A stretch of DNA of 64,000 bases, taken from positions 3,224,001 to 3,288,000 of the forward strand of contig NC_035790.1 of NCBI RefSeq assembly GCF_001653235.2, given 5' to 3'. Numbering within the stretch: position 1 is the first letter of the stretch; every line of letters begins with the position of its first letter. The notes beneath the pieces were generated by a model that did no database searches, was not told the DNA's origin, and saw only the letters and a program-made list of their open reading frames with translations. Made by a program: the position numbers and the translations under genes. The stretch comes from Pochonia chlamydosporia 170. Its lineage: Eukaryota > Ascomycota > Sordariomycetes > Hypocreales > Clavicipitaceae. Shown here in pieces: positions 1 through 12,468 of this stretch.

Positions 1-3000
1 GGAGCGAGGGCTAAAATGGAACCCAAGCGGTCACTGTCCTCTTGCTGTGGTATGTTGCACGGTTATACTGTACTGTACTGTACTGTGCAGTGTGCGCATG
101 TGCTGTTGGCAATGTGTTCAAATGTCTGGTTTGGTTTCAACACTACTGTACAGTATCAAGCCGGTGCTTTGTGGCGGGAAACAAAGCCTTCCGACTAGTG
201 GACTTGCTATCACCACTTTGTTGCTTGACCTCGGTGACGAGAGAATATGCGACTGGCTCGGTTTGTTCACGCCACTTGTTCATCTGAAGTTCGGAAGCAT
301 AAAGGATCATCAGAAAAGTGCAGCACGGTGAAACTGAAACGCCATCATCACGTCCGGCCGAGGAAGATGTCTTAATGCATATGTTTCCAGGCGCCGTGTT
401 TCATCAAGTCGGGCACCATCTGATGTCTCGCCGGTCTCCGGTGAGGTGATGAACGGAAACAAGGTGACAATGTCAATGCAGCTTATGAGCCCGTAGTGAC
501 ACGAGCGTAATATGCGTCTCAAACAATTGACGCTCTTTACTTTGCTTGGAAAAGCAAACATGGAGTCATGTCAGTGTCAGCCCCCAGTGCAAGGTGAATT
601 ATCGCCACTTGGCCCATCGCGCCTCATTTTACGAGGAGAAGGTGTCAAACCATGCCCAGCGGTCAACCAAGCCATTTGTTTGCTGTTTCTCAGCTCGCCA
701 GCAACGCCAAGATGGCCTCAAATTTTCTACCATCTTGGCAGACGATTCTGCCTAAAAGCGCAAATTGGTGCTTGCGTGTCATGTTTCATTCCATACCCCG
801 TGATAATAAACACGGCGGCAAATACATGCCCACATATTCCACGGCGCCTACCTCTCGTCGTCATCAACGTCCATGCTGCCCAACCCGTTGCACAGGGCAC
901 TCCAAAGCTCATCTCATCCGCCCCTAAACAAAAATCCCAGTCATCCCAAAATTACAGCAAAACATGCCCCAAATGCCAAGAACCAGCGGCGTCGCAATGC
1001 CGTATCACCAACCGCTGACCTCACTCACCCGCGGGACTCTCTTTCCGTGGCAGTGTATTGCCAGTCCAAGATGTCGCGACCATTGGTGAGCGGTGGTGAT
1101 GGGGTCCAGACCTTTAATTATATCTTTTGTCGCAGAGTCGCAACCCGTGGTACAACCCATGTCCGTTGGCGGCGGGTGTAATTTCGCTTGCCCATCGTGG
1201 TGGTTTCACCGGGATGCCCTGCTAGTGAGACGATCGGATGGACGGCAGCAGAGGGGGATGCGTCGTCCTCGTGGGATGAGGGGCTTTGGGAAATTACGTG
1301 TAGGGATTGGGATCGGGACGGCGCGTGTGGGCTTTTTGTGTTTGCGGAGGATGTGAATAGTGATGGATTGTGAGGTGTTGATTGAATACTTGGTATTTTG
1401 CGATGGAATAGTTGATGAATGGTGTTTGGCCGGTCGGGTGAAGGATGAGGTGGTGAGTGGTCATGAGGTGATTGGGGATATTGTGTGCAGAATGGCGAAA
1501 CGTGGCGGATGTTTCTGAGGTGCGCCTCCAGAGACAAAGTGAATAAGTCTATGAGGTTGGGCTGCGATGCATTTTTTTCGGGTGAATGTGTTGTTGGCGA
1601 TGAGATTTGTGAGATTGTGAATTGGGCTCAGTTGGATTTGCATTGTTTGCGGCTTCACTCAGGCTGCTTGCTCCGCCATTGTTTGCGACATGTATGATGC
1701 TGACTGAAACTCAGCCTACATAATTACCAGATGGGTGTCGAGGTGTCGAAATCTACTTGGCAATATGTCAGCCTTACGATACAACCGTTGCAAGTATCAC
1801 GGACGGGTGAGTATGTTGGGCTGTGAATAGCCTGGATACCGATGAACACCGCAACATCAGTACTCTGACACTCGGGATGACAAGTGAAATATCCACCTGC
1901 TCAACTTCACACATCTCGCTTTTGAGTATGCACATGTGGTGACAAATAAGATGCAAACAAGCCAGCAATCGCAAGCCTTTATAACGATAGATTTCCACTT
2001 GGAATGTTATTCACAAAGTCACACTAATCGAGAATATTATGACGAGATCGTTGTATTTATTTCTCCTCTGCTTTCTCGCTCATCCTCCACGAGCAGATGT
2101 GATGCTGTGTTGAGTTCCTTGTGAATAGAAGTGATGAACGAAATTAGGATTATATTATGGCATGACCAGGTGAGTAAGTGTAATATGAGGGTGAGTCCAA
2201 TTGAACAGCTAGTATCTGCCTTGTCGACCAGCCTTATGATATCAGTCCTCCTGCTAGGTCAACATTTGCATTCAAGTTTGTAGAGTGTTCATGATCACTA
2301 GATCATAGAAGCCGCTTCTACGTAAACCTCGTTGAAAACAATCCAACGCTAGAGTAATAAATGGCAGTGGTGACACATACAGGCTTCTTGTATTGGGGCG
2401 AGAATGGCTGATCCAGCAAGTCCTCCCCCGGATACGTGCACAGCATTTCAGAAACTGCGCCATAAACCAACAGAGTCACAAAAGCATTTCCAATTTCCCC
2501 CGCTTTGTGCTTTCTGTTTTAAACCTCTTGTCCATTTAGTGGAGTGTGCCGAGATTGTGACATCATGTACATGCCTGCAGGAAATGTCTAAAACCATCAT
2601 ACTATTCGCAGCAATTTTTCGTTGAGATCCCTTTCTGATCAGCTGAGCTATGTGATTTCACGACTCGCTGTCAATATGCTTGTCGTTTGCTGTAGAGTGA
2701 CCAATCTGGTCAGAGTTGCTGTTCATGCTGGGTCATCAGGTTGTGGTTGTGAGCGGCCGGCTGATAAGAGACCGAATGGCAACCGATGCCTTGAGTGCAG
2801 AGTGTTTGAAGGCTATGGCTGGCTTTCTGTGCTCCTTGGGCATAGTTTATGCCAATTACTGGCCACTGTGTGCTGATTCCTAAGCTCACACGAAGGGGAC
2901 ATGGCAGGTGAACCAAGGTTTCTAATCGTTGGGCTTCAAGGGAACACTGAGAACATAAAAGCCAGTCAGCATGACATTGTAATGCCCTCAACGTGTCTTC

Positions 3001-4279
3001 TGCTCTGATGCATGCCATTTCCGGTCTTGACTAATACACGGGGTAACCCTAACCTGGAGAGAAAACTGCCGCCTTGACAAGGACTCCAATCCGTGTAATT
3101 CCCAACTTCACATATCTGGAGTCAGGTACATAAAAGAGATTGAGCAATGGCAAACCAATAACGAGGATTGGGAACGATCAAACTTTCAGCCATACAACGA
3201 GCCAGGGTCGTAGCACATGTTGGCACAAGATGTGACTGGTAGATATCGTACGTTCAACCGAAAGATCACTTCTGAACTACAAGTCTAGGGAGCTCTGAAG
3301 CCCAAGACACAAACCTAGCACTTTGGTCGCCATTTGTCTCGTTCTGCCATGAGCAGAAACTTGTAGATCTTTTCGTCTTTCGCTCGAAGGGTCCCGAAAT
3401 TTCACCACAAAGACCAGACGCAAATCAAGACTCGTCAGCATGCAGACTGAGAGTCTCGGGCACTTGCTTCCGCAGTGCTCTATCATTTCTATTCTACGTG
3501 ACCGCAGTCAAGTCATCGAATGCTTTACTTACACCTGAGGACGAAACGAAAATTGTCAATCACATCAAGGCATTCTTCGTAGGCTCGACCTGTATTGCAG
3601 GAGTCTCTCAAACTCTTCTACAGTCGGTTCTGTCTGCTGCCGGCCACTATTTCCGACCCCCTTCTCTCGCAGCTATCCTCACACGGCGCCAATATCAACG
3701 CTTTATGTACTCGAAATGCCCGACTCTTCATGTGCGAAGTTTCCGGCACTTCATTGCATGATGAACGGAGGGTGTCTTTCTGTCAAACGACAATGGGTGC
3801 CATCAACAACACAGACAAGTCAGCTCTCAATGATAGAGCCATTTTCAAACTACCACGGGATCAAAATTTACAAAGGGACAAGCCCCAAGTGCAATATTAT
3901 CAAGATTCATTGGCTTGTTAAAACACAGAAGCTAATGATACAAGAACTGGTGGGATTCTAGATTCGTGGCAAGATGGTGTGCAAAGAAATCATACTTCCA
4001 TACTTTTCACATCTATCTAAAGGCTGCCTTGTTGACTATCAGTCCACAGAATACGTTCCTGAGTCTATTCGTGCCACTTTCCGCTCCGTTCTGTCGTCTT
4101 GGTCACCGATCACTTTGTAAGCTAAAGTGAAAAACTCGTCCAGTCTACACGCCACACTACATCAACCAGCATTCACATCAAACCAACACAAACGTGTCAA
4201 GTATGTCAATCTCATTATAAAGCAAATCTATAAGCTAAAAACAAAAGAAACACAATCCTCACCAAAGCACACACCCCAT
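1..4279. other. Intergenic region without a convincing gene
   Basis: I see no supportable gene here. Open frames are short, overlap on both strands and lack recognisable domains. A tiny TACTG x4 microsatellite lies at 66-85 and a 1.5-copy telomere-like motif at 3044-3054. Unannotated non-coding RNAs or long UTRs cannot be excluded. Confidence 0.5.
66..85. repeat. Four-copy TACTG microsatellite
   Basis: Four perfect tandem copies of the pentamer TACTG, with degenerate copies on both sides. It is short and of no evident function. Confidence 0.8.
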
Positions 4280-5209
4280 CTAAGGACCACCACCAGCCGC
4301 ACCAGCCATGACCATAAACTGCGCCGCCCTCCTCCGATCAACCTCCTTCTTCAACATCATAACACACCCCGTCAGCACCAGCACCTCCATCGCCTTCACA
4401 TCGCTCTTCCTCCCCTCCCACTCCCTCAGATCCATCACCAGCCGCCCGCCATTCCCCGCCGTCGACCCAGACGTCCCCTTCGTCCTCAGCTCCTCGCTCC
4501 TCACCAGCTGCGCAACCCGCCTCCTCTTCTCGCCCTGCTTGCCGCCCAGCAACGCCACGCTGGTGACCTGGTCGCACACGAGTAGGCTGCTCGCGCCGAT
4601 GGCCCTTCTCTCCTGGCGACTCGCGTACCGCCACTGAAAGGTGCCGAGGTGGGTGCGGATGTTTTGCGCGCGCGTATGGATTCCCTTGCCGGTGACTTCG
4701 AACTCCTCCTCGTGGCTGACCTCGCCTTGGAGTTGGATCTTGGGTGGGCGGCCGGGCCCGAAGCGGTAGGCTGTTGAGGAGAGGGGCTCTTCGGCGAAGT
4801 CGTCGTCGGCGCGGACGAGGACGCTGTTGCCGGAGCAGCGGGCGTGACGGAGGGATTGGTAGGTCAGGGCGCCGAGTTCGCCGTTGGGAAGGACGGCGAA
4901 GATGCCGATGGGTTCGGGGCGAGGGGCGAGCGGGAGGGCGATGAGAGGGTGGCCCTTGGTTTCTATTTGGTACGTGTGTGTTGATTGGAGTCCTGTGGTG
5001 GCTAGGGCGGCGGAGGTTGCGAGTTGGGAGGACGAGCTGTCTGCTGGGGTGATGGCGTTGTCGTAGCTGGGGAGGGATTCTTGTGATGTTCTGGTGGAGA
5101 TGGTGGTGAGCTCGACGTAGTCGCCTTGAGCGTACTCTGGGGGTAAAATGTCGGGGATGCTGGGTTGCCGCATGTTGGTTTTGCTGTCGAGAATCTGGGC
5201 GGTGGCCAT
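4280..5209 (-). CDS. Hypothetical fungal protein with PPxY motif
   Basis: An uninterrupted 309-aa frame. The ATG at 5209 is the first in frame. The N-terminal 80 residues are Ser/Thr-rich and contain a PPEY motif near residue 24 and an LPSY motif near residue 47. Such motifs bind WW domains of Rsp5/Nedd4-type ubiquitin ligases in other proteins. The central part (about residues 85-230) looks like a folded beta-rich domain. The C-terminus has a hydrophobic stretch (MEVLVLTGCVMML) flanked by charged residues and could be a tail anchor or a buried helix. I do not recognise the family. A role as a ligase adaptor or membrane-associated Rsp5 substrate is only inference from the motifs. Confidence 0.75.
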   Translation of the reverse strand: MATAQILDSKTNMRQPSIPDILPPEYAQGDYVELTTISTRTSQESLPSYDNAITPADSSSSQLATSAALATTGLQSTHTYQIETKGHPLIALPLAPRPEPIGIFAVLPNGELGALTYQSLRHARCSGNSVLVRADDDFAEEPLSSTAYRFGPGRPPKIQLQGEVSHEEEFEVTGKGIHTRAQNIRTHLGTFQWRYASRQERRAIGASSLLVCDQVTSVALLGGKQGEKRRRVAQLVRSEELRTKGTSGSTAGNGGRLVMDLREWEGRKSDVKAMEVLVLTGCVMMLKKEVDRRRAAQFMVMAGAAGGGP

Positions 5210-6295
5210 TGTGGTGTTTGTGTGGTGGGTTTTATATCAAGTGTGAGTGTTGGTGTAAGTGGTGATGCTCGGTGATATCAAATGTGTGGTTGTAACTTGT
5301 AAGTGTAAGTGTATGGTGTTGCAGATGGGTAACAAGTAAAGTGTAGTTCTTACAAAGATGATATCCAAAGATGTCTTCAATGTAATTCTTGTCTGATTTA
5401 TCTTGATACTCTTCTTCTTCCAAGATATCACTCCCGTCCAAAACCACCCTCTTATATCTCCCCCAAACCCAATCTCGCATGCATCGCATCATTCCCAAGC
5501 CCACGCATCATCAAAGCGACCCACAATTTCCAAAAACGCGAAATACGGTTTTCCTCGATTCCCAAATTCATCAGGTACCGCCACAACGGCACATCCGCCC
5601 CGCCTCTCTGGTTGGCCATCCCCCTCTGAAAAGCGGGCACCATAACCTTCAAGCAGTTCGATACGGTAAATACGAAGGACAGGGGTGGGCTCCGATGACC
5701 CAATCACAAGACCAACCGAGTACCGCTGCTCCACAAGTTTGTTCCGACGTTGAGGGAATGAGTGTGAGGTGCATCGCAAGGCGTCACAGGGCTGGGTGGC
5801 TGTGCTGTGTGACATGGCCCACGAGGGGAAGGGAAGCTTTGACAGATTGGAAGCTTCGATGGAAGGAAGTTGGGGCTGTGGCCCGTTGAGGGCAACGGGA
5901 GGCGTGCTATTGGTGAGGGGGGCGAGCTGTGGCCATGCAATATTGTGTCAGTCGAGCTGTAGCTGCTATTTGCTGGGCGAAGCGATCATGGTGGACAGAA
6001 TATTGCTGCCTGGTGGTGACTAGGGGCGGAATAGTTTTGCCAGATGATGACGTTGACGAGATGGACGAGCCTTTGGCGAGTTGCTTTGCGCAAACCGAAG
6101 ACCTGGCAATGGGGACGTCCAGCGCCAAGTAGAGGATAGAAAGACGAGGGCTTAGAAGAAATAAGTTTCGAATTGTATAGACAGGCCATAGAACTAATAT
6201 AATTACAAAGATGTTCAATTTTGCGCAAAGTTAGCCAATTTCCAAATGCTGTTTGTCATCCAATACTCTTAGTTGCCAGCCATTGTATGTGATAA
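5210..6295. other. Intergenic region between two minus-strand genes
   Basis: This holds the promoter of the PPxY gene and the 3' end of the Upc2-like gene. Just upstream of 5209 there is a GT-rich stretch with repeated GTGTAAGT-like words (about 5230-5310). Overlapping frames on both strands at 5400-5890 show no family features. Confidence 0.4.
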
Positions 6296-7954
6296 TCAGA
6301 GTCGCCTCCCAAAAAACGTAACGTCTTTATCCAGTTGTGCCTCTACCCACAGCGGCCACTGGTTATACATTTGATGCTCATAGTCTACTCTTGCGTTGAG
6401 AAATTTTAACCATTTGACAAAGCCCGGTGCGGGTCCATGGTCGGTTGTATTTGAACTCGGCCGCTTGTCGCGAACATCATACTCGCGCTCCGTGATGAAG
6501 GCCATGATCTGCGACAGCGCAATCCAATGCGCGTGTAGGAGAATCATGCTCTGTCGGTTGAGATTGATGAGTTGCTGGAAAGTGCTGTGTGGTAACATCA
6601 TCCACCAAGCGTATTGTCTGCCGTTGGATTTGTATGCTTGAGACGTCCGTTAGAGTCATGTATTTGTGCTAAATACGGGCAAAGCTACTCACCGTCAAAT
6701 GAATTCACATTGAGCTTCTCCGCGATGCCAAGAAGCTGTTCGTAATACTCAATTTCGACGGATTCAACACACAATGGTCGGAGGTTGGAGATGGCTTCAA
6801 TGGCGGCGTCGGCCCAACCTCGCTGAATCAGTGGCAAGTCCCGGAGATACGGTTCCATCATTTCATCTTGTCGATCTTCAAATAATTGCTCGAAGATTGG
6901 TTTTATGCCCTTGAACATCATTTGCATTCCCACAATGAGAATACCTCGGATGAAGGTCATGTACTCTGCTAGACCGTCCTCCAGACTAACAGACTGAAAG
7001 GTCAAGGCAAAACAAGTCGCAACCAGGGCGTTGGCTTCTTCGTAACTAGTTTGCGCGCGCGCAGATTCGGAAAGTCGCTTCTTGATGGCCTTGATAGCTT
7101 TGATGCGGTGGTTCATCGCTGCTTGGACAAAGGAGCTATCGGTGGGGACAAGCTCCGATGCGGCGAAGCCCAAGATGGCGTGCATTAAGAATTCATGCTA
7201 ATCCAAAAGATTAATATTATGCGGGCGCGAGAGAGCAGGTGAAACGGCTGCCACGTACATTATGGGCGATGCATGGGATCTCATGGGTCCAAATCTCCTC
7301 CTGCTTTAGCGGGTGGTGGGGGTAACACTGGGTGAGGAAGTGCTGGAAGAATCGCATGTCTTGTAAACTGAAAAGAGGAATCTGATGGTGAGGCTGTCGC
7401 GATAAAAATAATTAGCTTTTTACGCCAAGTGCGATATGGGATTTGGGCATCCTGCGATTGTAATCCATCGACAGTGTTCGTACCTGGTGGGTGATCTGAG
7501 GCATGGAGGGGTATTCGCACTTCAAGCCAGTCTTGACGCAATGACCGCAAGCAGGGCGAGTCTCCTGGCACTATAAGACGGGTTAAGATTTTGATTCTAA
7601 GATACTTGGTCGCGCGCTTCAGGCTTGGTAGCTCATGCTTACCTTGATGCGCCTCCTCTTGCAGTTGTAGCATCCGCGTCTGCTCTTGGTGTGTCCTCTG
7701 CGCTCCAGCCTCTGCTTCTGCGTAGATTGTCGCCGTGCAAGCGACATGTCTGTAGCGCCGGACGTGCTTCGTCCATCTGAACTAGGTGGCGTCGCTTGAC
7801 CGGGAGATGATTCTGAAATGGTTCCAGCTGAAGCGCTGTGCGACGGGTTGTGGAAGGGAATCTCTTCGGCTTGCTGGAGGAAGGTCGAGTAGTCGAATTC
7901 GGAAGGGTCTGGGTAGGCGAGTATACCCGGCGAGAAATGTTGGAGGTGATCCAT
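6296..7954 (-). CDS. Zn2Cys6 transcription factor, Upc2/sterol-uptake-control-like
   Basis: Five exons, 7643-7954, 7484-7570, 7259-7393, 6693-7197 and 6296-6636, join without a frame break to give 459 aa. Residues about 94-124 form a classical binuclear zinc cluster: CYNC, then CQETRPACGHC, then KTGLKC. The first intron falls exactly before the third cysteine. After it come IPLFSLQDMRFFQHFLTQCY and HEFLMHAILGFAASEL, which are typical of the C-terminal ligand-sensing region of the fungal Upc2/Ecm22-like group. The last acceptor (AAG at 6637) is non-consensus but restores a good frame. Family members are nuclear regulators, and the yeast proteins control sterol genes. The target here is unknown because no sterol gene is adjacent. 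A Ser/Pro-rich linker of about 90 residues precedes the zinc cluster. Confidence 0.88.
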
Positions 7955-10900
7955 GATGGCTACTAAGTCGTTGAGATTGAGATGCGATCTAAGGATTGAA
8001 AGTGGTAATCTGACTGGATTGGATTCGGGAACGACTATTAGAAGGGGAGAGAGTCACTTTGAAGGAAGTCAAGTTGTGTCAAATCGTGACGTGGGTGAGA
8101 AGGAGAATAGATGTAGCAAGACGAGGCAAGGCCGGGCAGGTAAGGCAGGTGGGGGGGTATGCGCCATTGAAATGAGGCACGCCGATTTGAGTCAAATCAA
8201 AAGGAGGCTGCCGGACGAAGCCAGGCTTAGCTCCAGGACCTGTCTAGGACTGTCTAGGTTCTGGCGTGGCAGAGTGCACAATACATGTAAGATGCAGACA
8301 GGGTGCAGAGAGGATTCAGATGGCGCAAGGGGACTGGACATGGAGGCAAATGCCAAAGAAAACACAGAAACAATCAAGTCCGTCGCCGGCGCATCACACC
8401 AGACACACATCACAGGGCTAGACAGTTTTGGGATAAATTGTGCCGCGACGTCACGTGGAGAGACGTAACCAGAGGCGCAAGGCTTAAATTGATGGCAAAG
8501 ATGGGTGGGTTCAGATGGATTCAAGCTTCAAATGGCAGTCAGAAGGGGCAGATTGAGCGAAGATGAAGCCTGTCAGTCGATACCCTTTGGGGTCATGCAT
8601 CACGGCTATGGGATGGTTGACAGTAAGAAAAGGGCTGAACCGGGCGATTGATAGGCCGGGGCCTCGTGGCACCGCGGAGCCCATTCAAGGGTGTGAGTAG
8701 CCATTGGCTGTCAGCAGGAGCCCCATTAAATTCTGGTGCTTTGTTTTGCGCCGGCAGGTCGAATAGGGCCAGGTCCAGTGCTAATCTTGAAGGACTGGAG
8801 ATTTGGAGCTCCCACTGGGACCAGACTGGAACATTCTCTGTGTCTTTGGAGCACCACACGCTTGGCGTTTTGGCGCTCAGTTGAAGACTGGAGAGGATAC
8901 ATGTAGTCTGGTGGAGACTGGACCTTGATAAGACCAGACGGTTCAGCCCAACGATGAGGGGCGCAAGGCTCAACTGCCCCCAAGTGGCAACCTAGCGCCA
9001 CCAAACCCACTGACAGACCCAAAGAGCCTCTGAACGGGGACTCACGGCCAGCGTTAGTTTTAAGTAGCAGCCACTGACATCCACCCAGCAGTTGGCCTGG
9101 ATCAGTTGACTTGACAGTTGACTCGACATCTGGACACCCGCACTTTTGAACGAGCGTTGACCAGCACAGACTTGCAGTTGCCTCGACCCATGCACTCAGT
9201 CCTGGTACTAGCACCTTCCCACCGAAAGCTTGTCTTGATTAGTGCATTTTTGTGTGAACTCGATTTGATCCATGACGTGAACCCGCGTGGCTGTGACTTG
9301 ACCGGCTTCACGGCAGCCTCCCAGTCCTGGTCCCAGCCCAGACACTTGAAATTCCGACCAGCACACAGACCGCACATGTCTTGATTGTCCATCTCGTCTT
9401 CGACGCCAAGCAACCACATTCCTCTTATACGGAGTACTTGGCATCGAATGAACTTTCGGGTTGTGGGCGGACGGTCATCGCGCCGGACTGAACCGGTCGG
9501 TCCTCGCCAGACTGCATCATCCATCCCCATGTCACCGCAAGGCGTGAATAGTGATAGGCCATCGCGTGGCTGCATCAGAACCAAGCTTGCATCTTTGACT
9601 GGTTGGTCACTTTTAAAATAGTACTTGACAACAGAGGTGGTGTTGACATCCCGAAATGCCTGCAAGTCAAAAGCAAGAACGAGTTTCATCTTAGGCAATC
9701 TACAGCATTCATTCTATTCCGGACATTCTCGTCCCCAACCCGTCGCCCTTGTGGTTCAAAGTAATAAGCCGTCTGACAAACCTCCAATCCAACCAGACCA
9801 GACCCATCTCAATCTGGCCACTGCCTTGCTTCGACAACAGCCGGAGCACGGAGCAATGATACCCCAACTTTCGGTACATCTTCATCTCCTTGGCTAGGAC
9901 CCAGTCCTAGGCCATCTTCCGGCCCTGATTTCTAATTTGGTACGTTCCCGCACCCATAAACAGAGAATCTAGACGACGAGTCTCAAAGGATGTGCTCATT
10001 GCTTTTGGCCATTGCCAAGACCAGTCGTCAACAACCCCGTGTCGACTTGTCATTAGCAATGGCCAAGGTTGAACGGATCGACAGCTTATTGGCAAAAAAG
10101 AGCCTATCGACGCAGAATGCAGTACCTGACCGAAACAAAGGTTCCGAAAAGCTGAACACCCATCACCGGACCGTGCACCCGAACTCCAGCCACGGCAAAT
10201 GCCACTCCAATCCGACTGCTCAGACCCGTTGTTGGGGGCAGTTTGGCCTCAAAATACTATCTGACAATCTCCGAAATGCTACCGTTTCAGTTGTCCGCGG
10301 TTCCGTCAGCATCGCAGATGGCCCACGAGCTTGCTGGGGTCTCACCATAGTCTTATCCAGACAAGGCATACTTGACTTTTGCCATGCACGCCAAGGTCCC
10401 AAACCCAAACCTGACCCTGTTGGTCTTTGCTTCTGCCCCCCTCATATGGCAGGCTTGTCCACTTGCAGCTTGATTGCACGCGGAACCCAGACGAGATACG
10501 AGCAGCCCTACAGCCTTTTTAGCCTAACCCCCTCGCTCGGCCAGGTCTTTTGACATGTCCATAATACAAAATAGAGACAGGAGCTTCGGCTGTCCTTGCC
10601 AGCTATTGGGTGGAACTTCGCTTGGCTCCGATTTGCTTTCCGCCGTTGAGTCTTGGCTGGTCAGGAGTCCTTTGATATTGATAGTCTTCCTCTGGAGCGG
10701 AACTGGTTCGCGATGCAACTCTTCGGCTGCGGCAGATGACAGAGCTAAATTTGGGTGCGGCTCATACACGGAAAAGGGATCAGACTCATGCAGAATCGAA
10801 TGACACCCTGCCAATAGGAATACAAAGCCTGCTCTTTGTTGTCACCAGCTTGGAACGGCCAACTTTGCCAAAAACTGCTTGCCACTCAACCACACCAGGC

Positions 10901-12468
10901 TATTTTCGTTACAGTCCTATCTCGCGTCAATAGTCTCGGTGAAATTGCCAGGATGAAGCTGGCTAAATTGCCCGTTTTGAGGGCATCGGGGTTGCTCCGC
11001 AAGGGTATATTGGTGGGAATCTCGTCGATGGTGAGTCTTTGTTGTGGTATGCTTCTCAAATCGGCCAACCCTTTCAAGTGCCGCCACCTCGACTAGTTTT
11101 CTTTTCTACCCCATTTCTTAGTAATGTCCTGGTTCAATGTCTTGGCGCGGCAATTTCCGTTCTGTCACACTTAACATTCAACCGTTCTTTTCCTGGTATC
11201 TGAAGTCCATGAAATCGAAGGCGACGTCCCATCTCGATGGTCAATGTAACCACACTGCAGCTCTCGACCAATTCATCCCACGCCGCTTTCAGCCCTGAGC
11301 ACCCTTCAAGTGCAACTGCAGCTGTCCTTATACGGGCCGTTCTGACCTGTAAGTTTTATTTATAGTAAAGCAGCTGCACCTAGAGCCCAAAGACGGACAA
11401 GGTAAAAGAGGTGAATTCAGCCTCGGCGTGTAAAAGGTACAGGAAACTGAGTGAAGTCCTCTTGTTGGCTGGGTAGACAACACTTGACCTACCTGCGATT
11501 TGTTTCGATCAGCAATATCCCGTCCTGGATACCCCGTTGCCCAGAATATTAGTGGGGATCATGTGGCATTTGGCATTAGAGTCGATTGCTATACGAGAAC
11601 TAGATGGTACTTTATCTCTGAAAGATGCATCTAGCGACCGTCTAGATTGCAACTGGCTAGAAACCCTACCGACATTGGCTCCTCGTCACCAGCAACTTCA
11701 AGTAGATACCCTTCCACATTCAGCGCGAGTGTTCCATGTACGCGTACCCTATAGACTATCGCAATGACCCAGGCATAGGACTTGCTGTACTTAGAAAAGT
11801 GGTGCTGGCAATATTAATATATAATAGGGACGATTTAGTGTCAGCTGTGTGCAAAAGGTCAAAGTTGGCTCCGACGGAGGCAGATGGGACCTGCCAAGCA
11901 ATTTATATGCTGTGAGGGGTAGGGTGTCTACTTAAGTACGATTTATGACATATATCTCGCTACGACCAGAGTTGTACTGGGTACCACCGGCACAGATAGA
12001 CCTACACGGTGTGAGTAGAGAATTTGTTCAAGTGGCAAAATAGTTTGTGAGATTTTTCATTTATTTATATTTGTCGCCGAGGGGTCCATAAACTCGATGG
12101 GGCGATGGTGTTGTAGGGTAGCCCCTTGCCTTTACTGACTGGTGATCATGTTTGTCAATAGATAAGGCTTGAAGGTGTTAAATGGTGCTTGAACTTGATT
12201 CTTTATTGGGACTTTGCCGAGATTCGATATTGAGGCGGTTTACAGGCGCCGTCATAATGAGGAGATGGATAGGAACGTTCTGTTGAACCATGACTTTACT
12301 TGTCTGATACCGGTGATGTTTTCAATACATGAAAAATAGTCGAGGCATGGTGAGCAGAAAAAAAAAAAAATGAAAAATCCATCCATCTATATGACATCAG
12401 AGTCAAATAATGCTGCACCTGAAGACCAACATTGAACACTACAATTTTTATAACCCACCCTGTCATGC
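7955..12468. other. 4.5-kb gene-poor region
   Basis: This is the second-longest region without a resolved gene. The many open frames on both strands are short and lack domains. From 8012 to 10026 the hexamer GACTGG or its complement CCAGTC occurs ten times, far more than chance. A 13-nt A run sits near 12358. The region probably includes the regulatory sequence of the Upc2-like gene and the 3' UTR of the LtrA-like gene. I cannot see a transposon or tRNA. Confidence 0.5.

Noticed and set aside
1118..1537. 139-codon Ser/Pro/His-rich minus-strand frame
   Set aside because: Low-complexity, overlaps several other frames, no family resemblance; typical random frame in GT-rich DNA.
3044..3054. TAACCCTAACC telomere-like motif
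   Set aside because: Only about 1.5 repeats; too short for an interstitial telomere and surrounded by ordinary sequence.
5403..5889. Overlapping 80-136-codon frames on both strands
   Set aside because: No frame is favoured by start context, splicing or recognisable protein sequence.
12358..12370. A13 homopolymer as a retroposon tail
   Set aside because: No target-site duplication or retroelement sequence next to it; probably a simple run.
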